Source of the DNA: DTU036 sp964346475
GTDB taxonomy: Bacteria; Bacillota; Clostridia; Peptostreptococcales; Acidaminobacteraceae
Assembly: GCA_964346475.1 (NCBI GenBank)
Contig: CAYFUM010000034.1
Span: 1 to 12,266, forward strand
Length of the DNA stretch: 12,266 bases
Direction: 5' to 3'
The notes under the pieces were generated by a model. That model was not told the DNA's origin, ran no database searches, and saw only the letters and a list, made by a program, of their open reading frames with translations. Of this stretch, positions 7,339-12,266 are shown one piece after another (position 1 is the first letter of the stretch; each line of letters starts with the position of its first letter). The position numbers and the translations under genes were made by a program.

Positions 7339-9121
7339 TCACTTAGGTGTGGTGAGGGAGGGTCGCCAGTGGATATTTAGAGTTTTCTCAACTAGGGACT
7401 CCCTGGAACTCCTCCTCTTTCCAAACTGCGAGAAAAATGAATACCAAAGATACCCTATGAAAAAAAAGAATGAGGTTTTTGAGCTTGTCCTGGAGGGGGA
7501 TTTTGATGGCTATGGCTACCTGTATGATTTTAGGGGCTGTCTAGCAATAGATCCCTATACTAGATATGTATCTTCAGGAGCAAGAAGGGGAGTTCTTATT
7601 GAGGATGGCAGGAGTGATCCCCAGGGTTTTAGAAATCATGGTAAACCAGTGCTCTCTCCTAGAGATAGTATAATATATGAGCACCACGTGGGAGATTTCT
7701 CTAGAGATCCTAGGGCTGGATTTAAATACCCTGGAAAATTTCTTTCTTTTTGCGAGAGCCTGGAAAGAAAGGGAACTCTTCTTGGTAGTGAATATATAGC
7801 CTCTTTAGGCGTCAGCCATCTTCACCTTTTACCCCTAAGCCCTATAATGAGCCTGGTCGATGATGAAGAGGGTTATAACTGGGGCTATGACCCTGAGTTT
7901 TACTTTGCTGTTCACAGGGGCTATCTTGTAGATGTCTTTAACCCCTATAGGGCCCTGGCAGAGCTTAAAAAGGCTATAATGCATCTCCATGGCCTAGGCC
8001 TAGGTGTAGTGGTGGACGTAGTCTATAACCACACCTTTAGAAGCTTGGATTCAAGCTTACAAGCACTAGCTCCCGATTATTATTATAGGATAGAGGAAGG
8101 GGTCTTTCTCAATGGATCAGGCTGTGGTAATGAGCTTGACACCTCCAAGAGCTATGTGCGAAGATTAATCATAGATAGCCTTATCTATTGGATGGAGGAA
8201 TATCAAGTTGATGGTTTTCGCTTTGATCTTTGGGGACTCATGGAGGAAGATTTTGCTCATGAAATAGTTGAACGTCTTAGAGAGATAAACCCCCAGGTTC
8301 TTATCTATGGCGAGCCCTGGGCCAGTGGAAATCAGAAGGAGACCTACCTAAGTTATGGCTCCCAGGTGGGCAGGGATTTCTCCCTTTTTAATGATAGATT
8401 TAGAGATGGGCTCAGAGGAAAAAATGATGATAGGAGTCTGGGTTTTATTCAGGGAAACATAGAGTGGCGAAGCCAGGTCCTGACTGGCATAGTTGGAGAT
8501 ATAAATTTTAACCAGGGAATTCATGGACCTTGTAGGGAGCCCTGGGAGACTCTTAGCTATATGAGCTGCCATGATAATCTTATCCTCTATGATAAGCTTA
8601 GCTTTAGTACAGGTGAGGATGATGGGCTTATAAGAAAAAGAACAGCCCTAGGCTTTTCAATTCAGCTTCTTGCCTTTGGAAATGTCTTTATACAGGCAGG
8701 TAGTGAATTTATGAGGGACAAGAAGATGAATAGGAATAGCTATAAGTCTGATTGTAGGGTGAATTGTATCAAATGGGACCTACTTCAAAAGGAGGAGGAT
8801 CTGATTGATCTTGTTAGAGGCCTTATAGCCCTCAGAAGAAAGCTTAAATTGGGAAGCTTTGATGCAGATATGATTAGAGAAAAACTTTTCTTCTATCAGG
8901 AAAGTCCTGTAATTTACTATACACTTGATATGGGGGATGAGGAAGTCTTTATTGGTCACAACCCGAGCCTTGAGAAGAGAAAGTTGCCCCTGGGAGAAGC
9001 CAGGTATTTCCTGGAAAACTTTAAGGTAAATCTGGCTGGTCCGACAATGACAAAAGAAACAATTGCACCTCTGGAATCAGTGGTGTTTATAAGGAGGAAA
9101 AATGAGCCATTATCATATTGA
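7325..9121 (+). CDS. pulA: Type I pullulanase, cytoplasmic glycogen debranching enzyme
   Basis: A GH13_14 pullulanase of 598 residues that hydrolyses alpha-1,6 branches. The subfamily hallmark YNWGYDP is at 184-190. The catalytic regions are DVVYNH (231-236), GFRFDLWG with nucleophile D301, YGEPW with acid E330, and SCHDN with D417. The N-terminal 100 residues look like a divergent CBM48. There is no signal peptide, no CBM41 and no anchor, so it works inside the cell and probably replaces GlgX for endogenous glycogen. After YNWGYDP the usual Y-VPEGSY stretch reads instead FYFAVHRGY, and Trp replaces the common Met in the DL-MG segment of region II, so substrate preference may be shifted. It overlaps glgA by 14 nt and deoD by 20 nt. 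The name pulA is by family; the cellular substrate is inferred from context. Confidence 0.9.
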   Translation: MKTYDHLGVVREGRQWIFRVFSTRDSLELLLFPNCEKNEYQRYPMKKKNEVFELVLEGDFDGYGYLYDFRGCLAIDPYTRYVSSGARRGVLIEDGRSDPQGFRNHGKPVLSPRDSIIYEHHVGDFSRDPRAGFKYPGKFLSFCESLERKGTLLGSEYIASLGVSHLHLLPLSPIMSLVDDEEGYNWGYDPEFYFAVHRGYLVDVFNPYRALAELKKAIMHLHGLGLGVVVDVVYNHTFRSLDSSLQALAPDYYYRIEEGVFLNGSGCGNELDTSKSYVRRLIIDSLIYWMEEYQVDGFRFDLWGLMEEDFAHEIVERLREINPQVLIYGEPWASGNQKETYLSYGSQVGRDFSLFNDRFRDGLRGKNDDRSLGFIQGNIEWRSQVLTGIVGDINFNQGIHGPCREPWETLSYMSCHDNLILYDKLSFSTGEDDGLIRKRTALGFSIQLLAFGNVFIQAGSEFMRDKKMNRNSYKSDCRVNCIKWDLLQKEEDLIDLVRGLIALRRKLKLGSFDADMIREKLFFYQESPVIYYTLDMGDEEVFIGHNPSLEKRKLPLGEARYFLENFKVNLAGPTMTKETIAPLESVVFIRRKNEPLSY

Positions 9122-9800
9122 AGCGCCTGAAGGTGCTATAGCTGAGTTTGTTCTGTTGCCAGGAGATCCACTGAGGGCTAAATTTATAGCAGAGAACTTT
9201 TTAGATGATGCTGTAGAGTACAATAATGTTAGAGGTATGCTGGGCTTTACTGGCTACTACAAAGGAAAGAGGGTATCAGTCCAGGGGACAGGTATGGGGA
9301 TGCCTTCGGCGGGTATCTATATCCATGAACTAATAAATGTCTATGGATGTAAAAAACTGGTACGTATAGGCTCCTGCGGTGGCATAGGTCGCCATGTAAA
9401 ATTAAGGGATATAATTATTGCCATGAGTGCTTCTACCAATTCCAAGATGGTATCAAGGCGATTTTATGGTAATACCTATGCGCCTACATCAAGCTTTGAA
9501 CTAGTTCAAAAAGCTTATTTAAAGGCCAAGGAGCTAGGTGCCAGGGTTCATGTAGGAAATCTATTATCCAGTGATACCTTTTATGAAGATACTGATGAAG
9601 ATATTATGCGCTGGGCTGAATATGGGGTTTTAGGCGTGGAGATGGAAGCTGCAGAACTCCTTACCCAGGCAGCGAGAAATGATGTAGAGGCCCTTGTTAT
9701 ATGTACAGTATCAGACATGATAACAACGGGTGAAGTTACAACTAGTCAGGAAAGACAAGAAACTTTTACACAAATGATGGAGATTGCCTTGGAACTATAG
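9102..9800 (+). CDS. deoD: Purine nucleoside phosphorylase, DeoD type
   Basis: Phosphorolyses purine (deoxy)ribonucleosides to base and (deoxy)ribose-1-phosphate in salvage. At 232 residues it is a little shorter than E. coli DeoD (239) because it stops after IALEL. Counting the initiator Met, the active-site set is H5, the phosphate loop GDPLR with R25, R88 in RIGSCGG, VEMEAAE with E180-E182, and SD at 204-205 with R218, all aligning with the hexameric trimer-of-dimers PNP of E. coli. It belongs to the DeoD rather than the trimeric PunA family. AAGGAGG at 9091-9097 gives a strong start inside the end of the pullulanase gene (20-nt overlap), so it is cotranscribed with the glycogen genes. mgtE follows after 18 nt. 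Confidence 0.95.
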   Translation: MSHYHIEAPEGAIAEFVLLPGDPLRAKFIAENFLDDAVEYNNVRGMLGFTGYYKGKRVSVQGTGMGMPSAGIYIHELINVYGCKKLVRIGSCGGIGRHVKLRDIIIAMSASTNSKMVSRRFYGNTYAPTSSFELVQKAYLKAKELGARVHVGNLLSSDTFYEDTDEDIMRWAEYGVLGVEMEAAELLTQAARNDVEALVICTVSDMITTGEVTTSQERQETFTQMMEIALEL

Positions 9801-9807
9801 AAAAACT

Positions 9808-9814
9808 AGGAGGG
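9808..9814 (+). promoter_or_regulatory. Ribosome binding site that sets the GTG start of mgtE
   Basis: AGGAGGG is placed four bases before the GTG at 9819. The nearby ATG at 9826 is out of frame, so GTG is the start. The deoD-mgtE gap is only 18 nt, so there is no room for the M-box riboswitch that controls many mgtE genes. Confidence 0.85.
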
Positions 9815-9818
9815 AACT

Positions 9819-11156
9819 GTGAGCTATGATAGACTTGTTGAACTAATAGAGAATAAGGAGTATTGGACTCTAAAAGAAGAGTTAGAGCTGCTAAATGAAG
9901 CCGACGTTGCTGAATATGTGGATGAACTCAATACCAAGGATACCCTGCTGGTCTTTAGACTGCTAAGTAAGGAAAAGGCGGCTTTGGTTTTTGCGGAATT
10001 TAGCAAGGCCACTCAAAATGAAATAGCCGCCGGCATTACCGAAGGTGAACTTTCCACTGTTATGGAAGACCTCTATTTCGATGACATGATAGATGTCATA
10101 GGGGACCTGCCTTCAAATATAGTAAAGAAACTTATTGCTAAGGCTACCCCTGAAAAACGTAGGCTTATAAATCAATTCCTAGGTTATCCAGAGGATTCCG
10201 CTGGTAGCATAATGACCATAGAATTTGTCAAGCTGCATAAGAAAATGACGGTGGAAGAGGCTCTGGCCCATATTAAAGAAATCGGTTTAGATAGGGAAAC
10301 GGTTTATACCAACTATATAACAGACTCCTCTAATCATTTAGAGGGGATTATTTCCCTAAGAAAACTTGTTATATCCGAAGCCACAGATTTATTAGAGGAT
10401 ATAATGGATAGCGACGTGGTATTCGTCCACACCGATGATGACCAGGAGGAAGTAGCTTCAAAGTTTAACAAGTATGGTTTCCTTGCTCTGCCGGTTGTTG
10501 ATAGTGAAAACCGGCTTACTGGAATTATAACAGTTGATGATATTTTAGAAATTATACAGGAGGAGAACACTGAAGACTTTGAGCTAATGGCGGCTATTTC
10601 ACCGACTGATGATGAGTATTTGGACCTTTCTCCCTTTGGCCATGCAATAAAACGTCTACCCTGGCTTTTTATCCTCATGATATCAGCCACAGTTACAGGA
10701 ACCATTATTCAGAACTATGAGGATGCCCTTGCCAAGATGACCATCCTTACCAGTTTTATACCTATGCTTATGGATACAGGAGGAAACACGGGAAGCCAGT
10801 CTTCAACCCTAGTCATAAGGGGGCTAGCTCTTGGTGAGATAGAATACAAGGATTTTTTTAAAGTTGTATGGATGGAGTTTAGAACCTCAATTATTGTAGC
10901 TATTCTACTTGCTGTTACCAACTATGCTAGAATTATGATTTTCAGCAGTGTAGGGACCCTAATTGCCTTAACAGTTAGCCTGTCACTAATCATAACTGTA
11001 GTCACAGCCAAGCTAATAGGTGCCATACTTCCACTTATTGCTGTTAAATTGAAAACCGACCCAGCTATAATGGCGGGCCCTCTAATTACCACTATTGTCG
11101 ATGCTACCTCACTAATGGGATATTTTTATCTATGTACCAGATTGCTTAACATTTAG
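9819..11156 (+). CDS. mgtE: Magnesium channel MgtE
   Basis: A 445-residue Mg2+ channel of the cytoplasmic membrane. Its parts are a helical MgtE N-domain (about 1-125), two CBS domains (about 130-250, including GSIMT at 129-133 and LPVVD at 224-228), a plug helix, and five membrane spans from about 280 to the end. The family signature is clear: PMLMDTGGNTGSQ (315-327) followed by RGLALGEI (334-341). The selectivity-filter aspartate matches D428 in TTIVD, equivalent to D432 of the Thermus channel. The usual acidic Mg2+-sensing patches are visible between the CBS pair and the membrane (EENTEDFE, 248-255). The GTG start is set by AGGAGGG at 9808-9814. It is the last gene of the closely packed run. 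Mg2+ and Co2+ transport follow from the family. Confidence 0.95.
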   Translation: MSYDRLVELIENKEYWTLKEELELLNEADVAEYVDELNTKDTLLVFRLLSKEKAALVFAEFSKATQNEIAAGITEGELSTVMEDLYFDDMIDVIGDLPSNIVKKLIAKATPEKRRLINQFLGYPEDSAGSIMTIEFVKLHKKMTVEEALAHIKEIGLDRETVYTNYITDSSNHLEGIISLRKLVISEATDLLEDIMDSDVVFVHTDDDQEEVASKFNKYGFLALPVVDSENRLTGIITVDDILEIIQEENTEDFELMAAISPTDDEYLDLSPFGHAIKRLPWLFILMISATVTGTIIQNYEDALAKMTILTSFIPMLMDTGGNTGSQSSTLVIRGLALGEIEYKDFFKVVWMEFRTSIIVAILLAVTNYARIMIFSSVGTLIALTVSLSLIITVVTAKLIGAILPLIAVKLKTDPAIMAGPLITTIVDATSLMGYFYLCTRLLNI

Positions 11157-11182
11157 CCTTTTTGGAACTTGTATGCTAACCC

Positions 11183-11197
11183 CTGGCCTGGAGCCAG
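11183..11197 (+). other. Small hairpin in the gap after mgtE
   Basis: CTGGC (11183-11187) and GCCAG (11193-11197) can form a 5-bp stem with a 5-nt loop. No T-tract follows, so it is not a standard terminator, and transcription probably continues into the next gene. It could stabilise a 3' end or be chance. The rest of the 77-bp gap shows no convincing promoter. Confidence 0.3.
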
Positions 11198-11233
11198 ACT
11201 TTCTAGTAGTCTTCTATTAAAAGGAGGCTAAAA

Positions 11234-11449
11234 ATGAGTATAAAATATAGGATTGATAAGGAGCTGGGGATAATATCCCAGTCAGAAAAGGGCTGGACTA
11301 AGGAACTTAATCTAGTGAGCTTTAATGATAATGAAGCTAAATATGATTTAAGGGAGTGGAGCCCAGATAAATCTAGGATGGGTAAGGGTGTTAGATTTAC
11401 CAAGGAGGAGCTGGTGGAACTGAGGAAGCTATTGGAGGATATTAAATAA
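11234..11449 (+). CDS. YdbC/PC4-family single-stranded nucleic acid binding protein
   Basis: A 71-residue protein of the bacterial YdbC/PC4 (transcriptional coactivator p15) family. These are small dimeric proteins with four beta strands and a C-terminal helix that bind single-stranded DNA. The block KGWTKELNLVSFND (19-32), then KYDLREWSPD (36-45) and MGKG (49-52), closely matches what I recall of Lactococcus YdbC, and a helix (about 56-70) ends the chain. AAGGAGG at 11221-11227 lies six bases before the ATG. It sits 77 bp after mgtE and just before a terminator, so it may be the last gene of the long transcript or have an unrecognised promoter. Its role in the cell is not settled for the family, and nothing here ties it to glycogen. 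Confidence 0.85.
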   Translation: MSIKYRIDKELGIISQSEKGWTKELNLVSFNDNEAKYDLREWSPDKSRMGKGVRFTKEELVELRKLLEDIK

Positions 11450-11469
11450 GGGCCTAAGAGCCCTTTTTT
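11448..11469 (+). terminator. Rho-independent terminator of the plus-strand operon
   Basis: GGGC (11450-11453) and GCCC (11460-11463) form a stem around a 6-nt loop, extendable to six pairs by AA (11448-11449) with TT (11464-11465). Six T residues (11464-11469) follow. The stem starts inside the stop codon of the YdbC-like gene. Confidence 0.75.
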
Positions 11470-11472
11470 AAT

Positions 11473-11499
11473 AAAAAAAAGAGTGGTTATCCACTCTTT
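11473..11499 (-). terminator. Rho-independent terminator of the bL25 gene
   Basis: AAAGAGTGG (11478-11486) and CCACTCTTT (11491-11499) form a perfect 9-bp stem with a 4-nt loop. Read on the minus strand it is followed by eight T residues (complement of 11473-11480), a strong terminator 10 bp after the bL25 stop codon. On the plus strand it can back up the preceding terminator, but only a weak T stretch follows there. Confidence 0.88.
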
Positions 11500-11509
11500 A
11501 TCAATCTTA

Positions 11510-12145
11510 TTATTCTTCTTCTGCTTCTACTTCTACTTCTTCTGCTTCTACTTCAAAGAGCTCTTCTTCATCACTGGTCTCGGGCTCTTCAAAGACGGTA
11601 GCTTCCATAACTGTGTAGATCATTTGATCTGGGCTAGAGAACACCTCGAAATTCTCATCCTTGTTTATATCTAGATCTGCAACGGTGAGGTTATCTCCCA
11701 CCTTCACATCACTGACATCTACAGTTACTGAGTCAATTAGATATTGGGGAAGAACAGAAATTTCAATCTCAGTATTGAGTTCCTGTACTATGGTGTTTTT
11801 CTCTACGTTTTCCACACCCTCAATGAATATTGGGATGGTAATTCTTACTTTTTCACCTGCCTTAAGGGCTTGGAAATCCAAATGCAATACATCTCCTCTT
11901 ACAGGATGGCTTTGTATATCTTTTAGTATTACAAAATACTCTTTACCACTCAGGTCTAGGTTAAGGCTGGTTCCAACGTGGGACCCTCTTAAAAATCTGT
12001 TTACTTCTCTTAAATCCAGGTCAATAGACTGTGGATCAATATGGGCGCCATATAGAACAGCGGGAACACGTAAGTCCTTGCGAAGCTGCTTGTTTTCAGA
12101 TGTGCTTACCTTACGTAAATTAGCATGCAGTAGTGCTCTTTCCAT
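11510..12145 (-). CDS. rplY: 50S ribosomal protein bL25, long CTC form
   Basis: Ribosomal protein bL25 of the two-domain CTC/TL5 type, 211 residues against about 95 for the short E. coli form. The N-terminal domain (about 1-90), which binds 5S rRNA, shows RKDLRVPAVLYG (22-33) and the SHPVRGDVLHLDF block (79-91) that closes it. The beta-rich TL5 C-domain runs to about 185. The last 27 residues are almost all acidic (EEPETSDEEELFEVEAEEVEV is the pattern, interrupted only by a few hydrophobics), an extension common but variable in this family. In Bacillus the homologue (Ctc) is a general stress protein. AGGAGG (complement of 12151-12156) lies five bases before the start. The gene stands alone, convergent to the operon, with its own promoter and terminator. 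Confidence 0.95.
   Translation of the reverse strand: MERALLHANLRKVSTSENKQLRKDLRVPAVLYGAHIDPQSIDLDLREVNRFLRGSHVGTSLNLDLSGKEYFVILKDIQSHPVRGDVLHLDFQALKAGEKVRITIPIFIEGVENVEKNTIVQELNTEIEISVLPQYLIDSVTVDVSDVKVGDNLTVADLDINKDENFEVFSSPDQMIYTVMEATVFEEPETSDEEELFEVEAEEVEVEAEEE
11515..11554 (-). repeat. 21-bp tandem repeat in the acidic tail of bL25
   Basis: An identical 19-mer, CTTCTTCTGCTTCTACTTC on the plus strand, occurs at 11515-11533 and 11536-11554, a period of 21 bp. It encodes two near-copies of the heptad EVEAEEV/EVEAEEE at the very C-terminus of bL25. Being in frame, a gain or loss of one unit changes only the tail length. Confidence 0.85.
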
Positions 12146-12175
12146 TAATTCCTCCTAAAATTATTTCTCTAAGCT

Positions 12176-12204
12176 AGTATAGCAAAGATGCCAGTTCTTG
12201 TCGA
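12176..12204 (-). promoter_or_regulatory. Sigma-A type promoter of the bL25 gene
   Basis: On the minus strand TCGACA (complement of 12199-12204, five of six consensus) is followed after exactly 17 bp by TATACT (complement of 12176-12181, five of six), with TGC just before it as an extended -10. The predicted start lies near 12169, giving a leader of about 24 nt. This is the strongest promoter in the window, fitting a ribosomal protein gene. Confidence 0.85.
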
Positions 12205-12266
12205 CCCTTAGTTTATATTAGACTGAGACTCCCTGGCAGGCCATAGACTTCTTTCATTTTGGATGA
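12205..12266. other. Terminal 62 bp without recognised feature
   Basis: Nothing was recognised upstream of the bL25 promoter. No reading frame, hairpin with T-tract or RNA motif could be supported before the window ends. Confidence 0.5.

Noticed and set aside
9801..9818. M-box riboswitch before mgtE
   Set aside because: The gap is only 18 nt and is filled by the ribosome binding site.
10334..10705. Minus-strand open frame of 123 codons inside mgtE
   Set aside because: Antisense shadow of MgtE CBS domains. Ser-rich, no recognisable motif or start site.
11172..11177. Possible -10 box TATGCT before the YdbC-like gene
   Set aside because: No -35 at 16-18 bp spacing and no proper extended -10 (no base between TG and the hexamer).
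11661..12158. Plus-strand open frame of 165 codons opposite the bL25 gene
   Set aside because: It is antisense to a clearly recognised bL25, its protein resembles no family and is Ser/Thr-rich as expected from an antisense frame, and it has no ribosome binding site.

Overview
The window is AT-rich bacterial DNA. It has strong AGGAGG-type Shine-Dalgarno sites, heavy use of AGG/AGA and ATA codons, the Firmicutes-type gene order glgB-glgC-glgD-glgA, and a separate GlgD subunit. All of this points to a Bacillota (Firmicutes) organism, perhaps an anaerobe of the Clostridia/Tissierellia kind. No marker in the window fixes the genus, so that placement is tentative.

Layout: positions 1-72 hold a promoter with an extended -10 box. 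From 73 to 11156 nine genes run on the + strand with overlaps or very short gaps. They are a D-cysteine desulfhydrase-like PLP enzyme, dapF, glgB, glgC, glgD, glgA, a cytoplasmic type I pullulanase, deoD and mgtE. A 77-bp gap follows, then a 71-codon gene of the YdbC/PC4 single-stranded nucleic acid binding family and a hairpin terminator. On the opposite strand, converging on it, lies the gene for ribosomal protein bL25 of the long CTC form. It has its own near-consensus promoter and its own terminator.

The core is a compact glycogen cassette. GlgC makes ADP-glucose and GlgD is its catalytically degenerate partner. GlgA extends alpha-1,4 chains, GlgB adds alpha-1,6 branches, and the pullulanase removes them. 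Glycogen phosphorylase (glgP), often the next gene in such operons, is not in the window. The cassette is preceded by two amino acid genes (dcyD-like and dapF, overlapping by 14 nt). It is followed by a purine nucleoside phosphorylase gene overlapping the pullulanase gene by 20 nt and by a magnesium channel gene with a GTG start. Five of the eight junctions between 73 and 11156 are overlaps, so translational coupling probably runs through most of the set.

I found no mobile element, CRISPR array, tRNA or rRNA, and nothing that forms a clearly undescribed system. The observations most worth a second look are the deoD/mgtE extension of the glycogen operon, a GlgB that seems to lack the loop normally found after its catalytic nucleophile, and the pairing of a D-amino-acid lyase with a DapF-fold epimerase.
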